DNA of 34,803 nucleotides. Source: Opitutales bacterium (GTDB lineage: Bacteria; Verrucomicrobiota; Verrucomicrobiia; Opitutales; Oceanipulchritudinaceae). The stretch spans positions 1 to 34,803 of the forward strand of contig JAFIGE010000043.1 of NCBI GenBank assembly GCA_020831585.1. The letters run 5' to 3'. Shown one piece after another: positions 23,001 to 31,127 of the stretch; position 1 is the stretch's first letter; each line of letters opens with the position of its first letter. Position numbers and translations under genes: made by a program. The notes beneath the pieces were generated by a model. The model ran no database searches and had not been told where the DNA came from. It saw only the letters and a program-made list of their open reading frames with translations.

Positions 23001-24715
23001 AGGGAAGGGGTAAGGCGAGTGAGAACAACAAGGGTTTCGTCGTCGCGGTTGGCCGGGTTACCGGACGCGCGGGAAAGGCTGTGGAACTCCTTGATGAGCT
23101 CGGCGGGGGATTGTTTGGCGCGCGCCTTCAGCCAATCCACGAGAGCCTCCCATCCGAACATTTCGCCGTCTGGACGGGTCCATTCAAAGAGGCCATCGGT
23201 GACGAAGAGGCAGCGGTCACCGGGATCGAGAGCGAGGTTTTGCGCCTCAAATTGATGGCCGCGAAAGAGACCGATAGGCGGGTTGAGCGCGCCGATTTCC
23301 TCATGGCGTCCGTTGGCCCGGAGCACAATGACCGGGGGGTGACCGGCGGAGGCGAGGCGAATAGAACCGGATGCGGGATCGAGGCGGAAGACGATGGCGG
23401 TGATGAACATTGTCTGCCGGTTCAATTGGCGTTCCAGGCTTTCGTTTATGTGTTCAAGGAAAGCCCCGGGGTCGGTGTGGGTGCGGGCGAAGCCAAGGAA
23501 GTGACTGCGGAAAATCCCCGCGAGGATGGCCGCCGTGACCCCCTTGCCCATGACGTCGATAATGCAGCCAACGAGGGTGCCACGGGTGGCCGGACGGATT
23601 TCCGCAAAGTCGCCCGCGACCTCCTGCGCGGGATCACAGCGGACAAAGAGCTGCCAGCCGGGAACCTCCGGCGGAGCCGTATCGAGTGGCAGGAGTTGTT
23701 GCTGAAGTTGCGTGGCGATGCGCCATTCATGGCGCACGCGGTCGCGCTCCGCCCGCTCCCGGTCCATGATGGAACGCGAAAGGGCCAAACCGAGGATATT
23801 GGCGACGGCCTGTATTTGCCGCACCTGCCGGGATCCGAGGGACTCACCTCCTGAGGTTTGGCCAACGGCAAGGAGGGCGACGGTGGTTTCGTTGTGGCGG
23901 ATGGGCACGAAGCAACCCTCGGGATGCCACTCCCGCCCATTTTGGAAGCAGGACGGCTGGCCATCCCCGTCTTTCCAGAGGAGGTAGGGATTTTTGGCCA
24001 ATGCCTGCCATACCGATGACCGGGCTTGGCCATAGCGCTGAAAGGCGGTGTCGCGGGCGATCGCGGTCAACTCGGGGAGTTGGGAATCGGGGGCCGTCTC
24101 GACATGGATGTGTTTGGCGTGTCCGCATTCGAGAAAGAGGCGCACTGTCGAGCGGTAGCAGTCGAGAAAAGTGGCTCCCCCGGCAACGGCCTGGCCCAGT
24201 TGATCGTAGAGGGCGAGGTTTTCGTAGCTATCGGCCAACTCATCGAGGATGAGTTCCATGGAGGGATCTTCCGGAGAGACCTCGGGCAGATCCGGATAGG
24301 TCTTCCAGACACGGGCACGGTAGCCGGAGGGCCCCCGCCAGTGCTCCCAGCCGTCGACAAAGGAACGGATGAGAAAAAGCCCGCGTCCACCTTCCGAGAG
24401 CGGATCTTCCGGAAGGTCGGCTTCGGCGGCGCAGGCGGGATCGGGCCCCTCCCCGGGGTCGGCCGTTTCGACAAAGACCGAGGAACCCTCGCTCCACCAC
24501 ACGGCGAGGAGCACGGCCTCTTTGCGGCCCTGCGCACCGTGGTTAATGGCGTTGGCGAGCAGTTCGGTGAAGATGAGTTTCCAGCCTTCAATCTCCTGAT
24601 TCTGGAGACGCAGACTTTCCAGAAACCTGACAAAGCGCTCGCGAAGCGGCCCAATCTCCCGGAGATCGGGGCCGAAGCGGGCTTTGAGAGCCTGGGTTTT
24701 GCGGAAGCTGGGCAT
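22997..24715 (-). CDS. RsbW-like kinase - GAF - SpoIIE/RsbU-type phosphatase fusion
   Basis: The 572-residue product has three parts. Residues about 20-140 are a GHKL ATPase of the anti-sigma-factor kinase type: ELLANAINHG (Glu51, Asn55), ADPGEGPDP with Asp86, and SEGGRGLFLI at 108-117. Residues about 180-315 look like a GAF domain. Residues about 340-570 are a SpoIIE/PPM phosphatase: EVAGDFAEI, DVMGKGVTAA, SAGHPPVIVL, VTDGLFEW and DDETLVVL keep the metal-binding Asp residues. In RsbW/RsbU systems such domains phosphorylate and dephosphorylate a STAS protein; here both lie on one chain. Two STAS domains are encoded at 7878-9360. It is cytosolic, with no membrane helix. It sits 33 nt after the receiver-phosphotransfer gene. 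Confidence 0.92.
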   Translation of the reverse strand: MPSFRKTQALKARFGPDLREIGPLRERFVRFLESLRLQNQEIEGWKLIFTELLANAINHGAQGRKEAVLLAVWWSEGSSVFVETADPGEGPDPACAAEADLPEDPLSEGGRGLFLIRSFVDGWEHWRGPSGYRARVWKTYPDLPEVSPEDPSMELILDELADSYENLALYDQLGQAVAGGATFLDCYRSTVRLFLECGHAKHIHVETAPDSQLPELTAIARDTAFQRYGQARSSVWQALAKNPYLLWKDGDGQPSCFQNGREWHPEGCFVPIRHNETTVALLAVGQTSGGESLGSRQVRQIQAVANILGLALSRSIMDRERAERDRVRHEWRIATQLQQQLLPLDTAPPEVPGWQLFVRCDPAQEVAGDFAEIRPATRGTLVGCIIDVMGKGVTAAILAGIFRSHFLGFARTHTDPGAFLEHINESLERQLNRQTMFITAIVFRLDPASGSIRLASAGHPPVIVLRANGRHEEIGALNPPIGLFRGHQFEAQNLALDPGDRCLFVTDGLFEWTRPDGEMFGWEALVDWLKARAKQSPAELIKEFHSLSRASGNPANRDDETLVVLTRLTPSL

Positions 24716-24748
24716 GTGAAGAAGAGAAGCTGAGGGGGATTACAGGGA

Positions 24749-25939
24749 TCAGCGAGGGAAGGTAAAATGGAAGCGGGTGCCCGCCTTCGACGGTTCGGCA
24801 GTCGTTTCCAGACGAAGGGTTTGGGCGAGGATTTGAAGGCCACACGGGCTGATCCCGACGCTGCGCAGGCGCTGGCGCTTGCCCTCTTTGAAGGGCTCAA
24901 AGAAAATGGCGCATTCCTTTGCGTTGAGCGGTTCCCCCGGGACTTCAAGGGTGATCCCCTTGCCTTGTCCGGAGGGGAGCATTGCCCGCACTTCAACCGT
25001 CACCGAGGGGACGTCGTCGATCAAGCCAAGGAAGGCACGGAACAGAAGAAAGAAGAATTGCTCAAGAAGGAGGCGGTCACTTTCTACCGTCGGGGCGGTC
25101 TCCGCACCAGCCAGCGAAATAGCCGGGGAGGGGATGAACTCAGCGGTGCGTTCGGCGGCGGCCTGAAGAATCTCCGCAAGGGGGCAGGGGCTGCTTTCGG
25201 CGACATGCGAGTGGAGACCGCGGCCAAGGGCAAGGACTTGCAGGGCTTCTTCCATCGAAGCAAGCGACCGGCGCATCCAAGCGGAGAAATCCCGCATGGT
25301 GGGGAGGTCCGGTGCATCTTCCTGTAGCTCAATCTCAAGATTTTCGAGGAAGCCGAGGGCCCCTCCGAGCGAGCCGCGCAGATCGTGCAGCGCGGTCGGG
25401 AGGAGGGCGTCAGCCGACATCGCGTTTGTTTCGACTTCCTTTTTTTCGGGAAGTTCCGGTGCGGCGGTTGTGCTCTCTTTCGCGGGCATCGACCGGGCGG
25501 CTGGGGGCTGAGGCAGGGAGTCCTTCGCTGCGGTCCTGGAAAGGTGTTTGGCCACGCAGGCGAGGGTGGGTTGCCGGGAGAGCGGTTTTGTCAGAAAGTC
25601 GTTTGCACCCAGTTGGAAGGCGCGGGTGCGCGATTCGTTGTCGGCCAGCGCCGTGGCAAAAATAATCGGGATGGCCGCCGTGGCGGGGTCTCTTTTGAGG
25701 GCCGCGCAGGCCTCAAACCCGTCCATTTCCGGCATCATCACATCGAGGATAATGAGATCCGGATTTCCTTTGCGGGCGCGTTCCATGGCCGCTTTTCCGT
25801 TCTCCGCGACAAGCACACGGTAGCCCGCATGCGAGAGCATCTCAAAGAGCAGCCCGACATTTGTGGGATGATCATCGGCAACAAGAATAGTTGGCTGGGC
25901 GCTATTTTCCTTCACCGGAATGTTTTGTCGGAGTGGCAT
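24749..25939 (-). CDS. Receiver domain fused to a degenerate histidine kinase / phosphotransferase
   Basis: The 396-residue product begins with a receiver domain (residues about 16-135; Asp66 in LIILDVMMPEMDG, Lys118 in FLTKP). A Pro/Ala-rich linker follows, then a dimerisation-type helix with LHDLRGSLGGALGFLENLE and His185. The C-terminal 180 residues have the layout of a kinase ATPase domain but lack the N-box Asn, where LEQFFFLLFRAFL stands, and lack a DxGxG motif. ATP binding is therefore unlikely. The HD-helix plus dead ATPase fold resembles ChpT/Spo0B-type histidine phosphotransferases. The two hybrid kinases of this operon carry no HPt domain, so this protein could pass phosphate from them to the lone receiver. 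The ATG at 25939 overlaps the upstream kinase gene by 38 nt; no later ATG keeps the receiver intact, and a GTG at 25915 is possible. Confidence 0.82.
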   Translation of the reverse strand: MPLRQNIPVKENSAQPTILVADDHPTNVGLLFEMLSHAGYRVLVAENGKAAMERARKGNPDLIILDVMMPEMDGFEACAALKRDPATAAIPIIFATALADNESRTRAFQLGANDFLTKPLSRQPTLACVAKHLSRTAAKDSLPQPPAARSMPAKESTTAAPELPEKKEVETNAMSADALLPTALHDLRGSLGGALGFLENLEIELQEDAPDLPTMRDFSAWMRRSLASMEEALQVLALGRGLHSHVAESSPCPLAEILQAAAERTAEFIPSPAISLAGAETAPTVESDRLLLEQFFFLLFRAFLGLIDDVPSVTVEVRAMLPSGQGKGITLEVPGEPLNAKECAIFFEPFKEGKRQRLRSVGISPCGLQILAQTLRLETTAEPSKAGTRFHFTFPR

Positions 25940-28900
25940 CGAGGTCGCTCAGAATGCGGTCGATCCGAAAGAGGTCAAGGGAGCCGAGCAGGGGCTTCGC
26001 CCATGCCGGGTAGGCCGCGCGGTGGCGTTCGAGAATGGCCCGCAGCGCAGCCACATCGCCCAGCTCCGCAAAGTCGCGGACGGAAGCGAGGACGCTTGCG
26101 GGCGGTTGGTTCCCCAGGGTGGACGGGGAGGGAGCGGGGGATTCTGTTTCGAGCCATGCGAAATCCAGTGCGGTGCGGATCTTTTCGAGGAGGGCGGCCC
26201 GGTCGATCGGTTTCTCAATGTAGTGGTCGAACAAACGCCGTTCCGTTTGCGGATCCATGGACAGTTCCTGCACGCTTGCAGTCACGGCAAAATAGCGCGT
26301 TTGCGCGGTTTTTTCTTCCCGGCGGGCGGTGCGCACGAGTTCGATTCCGTCCATGAAGGGCATGACCAGGTCGGTCAGAACCAGATCATAGGGGGTGTCC
26401 TTCCGCAGGCACTGGAGACCCCGGAGGCCATTGTTGGCCTCTTCGAGATCGAAACCGAGGGGTTCGAGGATATCCCGGAGGACGGCGCGGTTGTCGTGGA
26501 CGTCATCGACGATGAGAATGCGCCGCTTGCGGCCCGAGTAGCCCCGGATTTTCGAGAGGTCCGTGGCCGTTGCATTGGCGGGCACGGCTGCCGGAGGCGT
26601 GCTTTCTCTCCGGGTCAGGGGAAGCTGAAGGGTGAAGTGGAAGACGGAGCCCACGCCGACCGCGCTTTCGCAGTCAAGGCTACCCCCGAGGAGTTCGACA
26701 AGTTTACGGGAAATGGAGAGACCGAGACCGGTGCCCTCTTCATTGCCCCGCTGCGCGGGCACCTGGTGGAAGGGATTGAAGAGATCCTCGCGCGCTTCCG
26801 GAGGAATGCCAATGCCTGTGTCTTCGACGCGAAAGGTGACCGGTACCGTGCCGTTTGATGCCGCTTCCGCTGTTCCCACCTCGACGACCAACCGGACCGA
26901 TCCTTCCGCAGTGAATTTAACCGCATTGCCGACGAGGTTGAGGAGGATCTGGCGGAGTGCGCGGCCATCGCTTTGCACGATGAGGCTTTCGCCCTCGGTG
27001 CCGCTCCCGTCACGCAAGTCGAAGGCGAGCGACAAACCTTTGCGCGACGCCACCGACTCAAGGATTTCAAGGATTTCGCCGGCGAGGTTGCCGAGGTCGA
27101 TGGGATCGCGGGAAATCTTCACCTGATTGGCCTCGATTTTGGAGAGATCGAGGATGTCGTTGATGAGCGTGAGCAGGTGATGGCCGCTGCGGTGGATGGT
27201 CTCCACCTGGCGCACGAGCGCCCGGGGCAGGGCCTGGTTTTGCAAAAGCAACTGGGTGTAGCCGAGGATGCCGTTGAGGGGGGTGCGGATCTCGTGGCTC
27301 ATGGTGGCGAGGAAGCGGCTTTTCGCGCGGTCGGCGGCCTCTGCCGCGATGCGGGCTTCGCGCAGTTCGCCCTCATCCTTTTCCTGGGCCACACGCAAGC
27401 CCATGGTGGCGGCGGCGGTGCGCAAAAGGTCAACTTCCACCTTGAGCCAGTCGCGTGAGGTGCGGCAGTGATCGTAGCCGATAAAGCCCCAGGTTTGCCC
27501 GCGCACGAAGATCGGGACAATGAGGAGGGACTGAATGCCCTGCTGCTGCAACAAGGGTTGCTCCTGCGGAGGAAAATCGGCCACGTGCCCCACAAGCGGG
27601 CGTCCGGCCGAAAGTTCGCTCTCCCAGCGGGAGGAGTAGTCCGACCAAAGGATGTTTTGGAGTTCGGGCAGATCTATCTGCGGGGCAATGCCCGGAGCGA
27701 CCCACTCCGCCACCTGCGAGCAGGCCGATGCGCCCGTTTCCGGGTGCGCGTGCGAGCGGAAAACGTAGGCGCGGTCGCTGTGCACAGCTTCCCCGAGGAT
27801 GCGCAGGGGTTCTCCCCATCCGCCCTCCAGGAGCCGGTTTGCGAGCACGGCCTGGCCCGCTTCCGCAACCGCCCGAAAGATGCGCAGACTGCGCACGCTT
27901 TCGGTGACATCGCGATAGTGCCACATCAGGCCGGCGGTCCCGCTGGCGTGGTTCACGGGGAGAAAATCCCGCTCCATCCAGCGCCCATTGGCCATCCGCA
28001 AGCGCTCGCCCACCGATGGGTGCTGTCGCTCAACAAGGGCTTCCGTCTGCCTCCGAAAGGCCTCCGGATCGGCAAATGCAGCCGAGGCCTCCTCCGCCAG
28101 ATCGGAACCGTCGCGCCCGATCAGCTTCTCCGCGGCACTCGCGAAAACCGCCTCCAGACTGCGGTTGGCGAGAAGAATCCGGCGTTTGGCATCTTCCACG
28201 ATGACACCCCCGGAAAGGCTTTCGAGGAGAGCGGCAAAGCGCGTCTTTTCCAACTCCAGGGCACCTCTCGTTTCGTTGAGCAGTTCTTCCCGGCCAATCG
28301 CTTCGGCCACGATGGAGAGCAAGGCGCGGATGTCCTCATTCTCGGCCACGTCCCGCCCGAAAACCACACAGATCGAGCCAAGCGCCCGCCCATCGCAATA
28401 GACGCGGTGGCCCACGTAGGTTTGCAATTGATAGCGGGCGACGTTTGGATCGCTTGTGCGGTAGAGCGTGTTCTGCAAATCCCGCTGGTGAAGGAAGCCC
28501 TCGGCGGAGCGAATAACATCAAAGCAGAGATGCCCTTCCGGCTTGTCTCGCGGGTCATAGCCGGGGGGTGTTTGCCATTGCCCCCGCGATACGAGGAGAT
28601 CGCCTTCGAGGCGGTTATAGAGGGCACAATCGGCGCGGAAAAGCTCACCCGCAAGAGCCGTCAGGCTATTCAGGTTGGCATCAAAGTCGGCTCCCAACCC
28701 CAGAATGGTTTCGTTGATCTGGCGAAGCTGGCGGCGGTGTTGTTGGGCGTGCTCTTTGGCGAGGCGGCGCCCCGAAATGTCGTATTGGATGGCAACAAAT
28801 CCCTGGAAGACACCATCGGCATCAAAAAGGGGATCCGCGTGGACTTCCACCCAGTAGGCCTGTCCGGATTTGTGGTGGTTGAGCAACTCCTCGCGAAAGG

Positions 28901-29168
28901 ACCGGCGGGTCGTGATGGCCGCGCGGATTCGCTGACGCGCCTCGTCGTTACGGTCTTCCTCCCGCTGGAGGAGCCTCCCCGGTTTTTCCCCGATCGCCTC
29001 GGATGGGGTGTAACCGGAAAGGGTGGTGAAGGCCTCGTTAACCCAGCGGATGTGTTCCTCCGCATCGGTGATGATGACACCGTTGCGCGTGTGCCGGGCC
29101 ACTTTTGCGAGGGTGGCATCGTCAACTTCCAGGCGGGGTGCCGCGTCTCTGGAAGGGTGTTTATCCAT
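25902..29168 (-). CDS. Cytosolic hybrid sensor histidine kinase (PAS-GAF-PAS-GAF-HK-REC)
   Basis: The 1088-residue product has no membrane helix. In order: PAS (about 17-135, with GVIITDAEEHIRWVNEAF), a GAF-like domain (about 150-300), a second PAS (about 310-425, GGVIVEDAKRRILLANRS), a second GAF (about 430-600), then the kinase core with SHEIRTPLNGI (His625), [24 protein letters not shown] and GTGLGLSISRKLVE. A receiver with Asp933 in LVLTDLVMPFMDG follows, and a helical tail that is not an HPt domain. It would autophosphorylate on His625, pass phosphate to Asp933, and then need an external phosphotransferase. Its ATG overlaps the stop of the hexapeptide gene by eight bases. The ligands of the GAF domains are unknown. 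A 573-codon open frame on the opposite strand is a shadow. Confidence 0.92.
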   Translation of the reverse strand: MDKHPSRDAAPRLEVDDATLAKVARHTRNGVIITDAEEHIRWVNEAFTTLSGYTPSEAIGEKPGRLLQREEDRNDEARQRIRAAITTRRSFREELLNHHKSGQAYWVEVHADPLFDADGVFQGFVAIQYDISGRRLAKEHAQQHRRQLRQINETILGLGADFDANLNSLTALAGELFRADCALYNRLEGDLLVSRGQWQTPPGYDPRDKPEGHLCFDVIRSAEGFLHQRDLQNTLYRTSDPNVARYQLQTYVGHRVYCDGRALGSICVVFGRDVAENEDIRALLSIVAEAIGREELLNETRGALELEKTRFAALLESLSGGVIVEDAKRRILLANRSLEAVFASAAEKLIGRDGSDLAEEASAAFADPEAFRRQTEALVERQHPSVGERLRMANGRWMERDFLPVNHASGTAGLMWHYRDVTESVRSLRIFRAVAEAGQAVLANRLLEGGWGEPLRILGEAVHSDRAYVFRSHAHPETGASACSQVAEWVAPGIAPQIDLPELQNILWSDYSSRWESELSAGRPLVGHVADFPPQEQPLLQQQGIQSLLIVPIFVRGQTWGFIGYDHCRTSRDWLKVEVDLLRTAAATMGLRVAQEKDEGELREARIAAEAADRAKSRFLATMSHEIRTPLNGILGYTQLLLQNQALPRALVRQVETIHRSGHHLLTLINDILDLSKIEANQVKISRDPIDLGNLAGEILEILESVASRKGLSLAFDLRDGSGTEGESLIVQSDGRALRQILLNLVGNAVKFTAEGSVRLVVEVGTAEAASNGTVPVTFRVEDTGIGIPPEAREDLFNPFHQVPAQRGNEEGTGLGLSISRKLVELLGGSLDCESAVGVGSVFHFTLQLPLTRRESTPPAAVPANATATDLSKIRGYSGRKRRILIVDDVHDNRAVLRDILEPLGFDLEEANNGLRGLQCLRKDTPYDLVLTDLVMPFMDGIELVRTARREEKTAQTRYFAVTASVQELSMDPQTERRLFDHYIEKPIDRAALLEKIRTALDFAWLETESPAPSPSTLGNQPPASVLASVRDFAELGDVAALRAILERHRAAYPAWAKPLLGSLDLFRIDRILSDLDATPTKHSGEGK

Positions 29169-30363
29169 GGGTCCCTCCGAGTTCGATGAAGCCGCTTTTC
29201 AAGGGATGCCTGCGCAGGAGGTTTCGCGCCCAGCTCAGGCAAAGCTCGTTCGTCCGGCCAGAGCGGTCGGTGAGCATATAAACGGTGTGCAGCGCCTCCT
29301 CAAATGTGCCCGGTGAGGCCCCCATGACATCGGCATAGCTGAGGGCACCGGGCGTGGCCGCAAGGATGAGGGTGGCCCAGTCTTCGGGCAGGCCTTGCAG
29401 GGCAACGGGTGGGCGGGGGAGGGGACCAAAAAGGGGCAGGCGGCCTTGCCAAACGGCCTTCAGGAGGGGCCGGCGGTGGGCCGGGAGCAAGCCTTTTGGG
29501 AGCGTCCATTGGTTGCCATCGACTCCCGTGAAGGTGTCGCAGGCAACTTGTTTTCCGGTAGCGGCTTTCCGCCACTGCCACCATAGACGGAAGGCCAGCC
29601 AGCGTTCGCCCGGCGAAGCCTGTGGCGGGCGGGTGGGGCCGTTCGCCTGTCCGGCGACAAATTCCTCCAATCGGTCGATGCGGGCGCGGTGCTTCAGATT
29701 CAGCAGCGTGGCGCCTTCCAGAACGGAATCGATGAGATCGGTCTCAGGGCCGAGGTAGGTGCCGTCGCCGAGGTGCGCGCGTTCAATCCGCGCGCCTTCG
29801 CCGACGAGCGCCCCTTCGCCGACCACCGCGTTCGGGCCAATGAGGCAACGCGGACCGATGGAAACGTGGTCGCCGATCCAATAGGGTGGCTGAAGACGGG
29901 CGCTGGGATGAATCTGACAGCCCCGGCCCACTCCCAAATCAATCGGGTATTCGGCAACCTCCTCAGCAAAGCGGGCGAGCCACGTGTGCTCGATCATCTG
30001 CCAGTGATGGATGAGGCCCCATCCTGCCTCCGGCGGGGGGGTGGCCGGCGTGCCGGGGAGGCGGTCGATGGTGTCATCCACCTCCACACCCGCCGGATCG
30101 GCTACGGGGCGAACCTCCCACGCAAGCGGCCAGAGGGTGGCACTCTCCATGGCGAGGCGCACCTCCGCCGGGCGGTCAGCGACATACAGCACGACACGCT
30201 CAACACCCTTGTCCACGGCGTCGTCGAGCCAGTGATAGAGGAGAGATTGCTCCCCCACCTTCCAGAGAGGGAACGGGAGAGAGCGCCTCCACACGGTGTC
30301 CAGCGCGCTCCAGTCCGGGAGGGCGTATTGGCGGGTCGTTGCGGGAGTGGAAACGGTGCTCAT
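29161..30363 (-). CDS. Hexapeptide-repeat protein with N-terminal nucleotidyltransferase-like and C-terminal pseudo-PGT-like regions
   Basis: The 400-residue product has three parts. Residues about 25-115 resemble the GT-A half of sugar nucleotidyltransferases (FPLWKVGEQSLLYHWLDDAV, then GVERVVLYV) but lack the GGxGTRL loop. Residues about 145-225 are left-handed beta-helix hexapeptides (IGDHVSIGPRCLIGPNAVVG and similar). Residues about 270-390 align without gaps to the active-site region of the neighbouring sugar phosphotransferase: LPAHRRPLLKAVWQG against LSIDEFPQFFNVLRG, then LFGPLPRPP against LVGPRPP. His296-Arg297 replace the catalytic Asp-Glu. A PG turn and EEALHTVYML follow, again in phosphotransferase order. 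I read it as a scaffold or regulatory relative of the phosphotransferase. It overlaps that gene by one base, TGATG. Function unknown. Confidence 0.7.
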   Translation of the reverse strand: MSTVSTPATTRQYALPDWSALDTVWRRSLPFPLWKVGEQSLLYHWLDDAVDKGVERVVLYVADRPAEVRLAMESATLWPLAWEVRPVADPAGVEVDDTIDRLPGTPATPPPEAGWGLIHHWQMIEHTWLARFAEEVAEYPIDLGVGRGCQIHPSARLQPPYWIGDHVSIGPRCLIGPNAVVGEGALVGEGARIERAHLGDGTYLGPETDLIDSVLEGATLLNLKHRARIDRLEEFVAGQANGPTRPPQASPGERWLAFRLWWQWRKAATGKQVACDTFTGVDGNQWTLPKGLLPAHRRPLLKAVWQGRLPLFGPLPRPPVALQGLPEDWATLILAATPGALSYADVMGASPGTFEEALHTVYMLTDRSGRTNELCLSWARNLLRRHPLKSGFIELGGTHG

Positions 30364-31109
30364 CAGTAGGCCCCCTTTCCGAGGAGCACGGCCGGCACGG
30401 TTTTGAGGAGAATCCAGAGATCCGACCAGAAGCCCTGCGACTGGATGTATTGGAGGTCGAGGCGCACCTGACCCTCAAAATCGATTTCCGCCCGCCCGCC
30501 GATCTGCCAGAGACAGGTGATGCCCGGTTTGGCGCGGAGGCGGCGGAGGTGCCGGGCCTTGTAGAGAGCCACTTCCTTGGGCACCGGCGGGCGCGGCCCG
30601 ACAAGCGACATCTCCCCCCGGAGGACGTTGAAGAACTGCGGAAACTCATCAATCGAGAGTTTGCGTATCCATTTTCCAATACGGGTGATGCGCGGGTCGT
30701 CCTTCATTTTGAAGGTCACCCCCTCGGCCCCGTGTTGATTGGCTTCGGTGAGATCGGCTTTGATGGCATCAGCATTCACGACCATGGATCGGAATTTCCA
30801 CATCGGAAAGAGCCGTCCCTGTTCGCCCACGCGCATCTGTTTGAAGAGGATGGGGCCGCCGTCCTCCCGCTTGATGGCCCATGCGGTGAAAAGGAAAACG
30901 GGGCTCAGGAGAAGGATCGCGCAGAGACTGCCAACCACATCGACAACGCGCTTGAGTCCATTGGAAAGGGCAATGACCCGCCGCCAGCGGGCGCGCTTCC
31001 GGCGAGCCCGGCGGTTCCAGGTCTCGGCTTCTTTGGAGAGCAGGGCGGAGGCCCAGTAGGGGACCTCCCCGCTTTTGGGGGAGGGTGTATGCGGGGTTTC
31101 AGCGGGCAT
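30363..31109 (-). CDS. Initiating undecaprenyl-phosphate sugar phosphotransferase (monotopic PGT)
   Basis: The 248-residue product is a monotopic phosphoglycosyltransferase. It has a membrane segment at about 55-78 (VVGSLCAILLLSPVFLFTAW), GGPILFKQMRVGEQG, FPMWKFRSM, the catalytic dyad Asp154-Glu155 in LSIDEFPQFFNVLRG, SLVGPRPPVP, AKPGITCLWQIGGR and the C-terminal DLQYIQSQGFWSDLWILLKT. The enzyme transfers a sugar-1-phosphate from a UDP-sugar to undecaprenyl phosphate at the inner membrane, the first step of repeat-unit assembly. It lacks the extra N-terminal membrane domain of WbaP-type proteins. It lies 18 nt after a hybrid kinase gene and overlaps the hexapeptide gene, so it is transcribed with signalling genes rather than with the glycosyltransferases. 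Confidence 0.93.
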   Translation of the reverse strand: MPAETPHTPSPKSGEVPYWASALLSKEAETWNRRARRKRARWRRVIALSNGLKRVVDVVGSLCAILLLSPVFLFTAWAIKREDGGPILFKQMRVGEQGRLFPMWKFRSMVVNADAIKADLTEANQHGAEGVTFKMKDDPRITRIGKWIRKLSIDEFPQFFNVLRGEMSLVGPRPPVPKEVALYKARHLRRLRAKPGITCLWQIGGRAEIDFEGQVRLDLQYIQSQGFWSDLWILLKTVPAVLLGKGAY

Positions 31110-31127
31110 GGTTGGGGGCCGGCACGG

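Noticed and set aside
27468-29189. A 573-codon plus-strand open frame
   Set aside because: Antisense to the hybrid kinase, which has a full set of kinase motifs; no domain in the antisense product.
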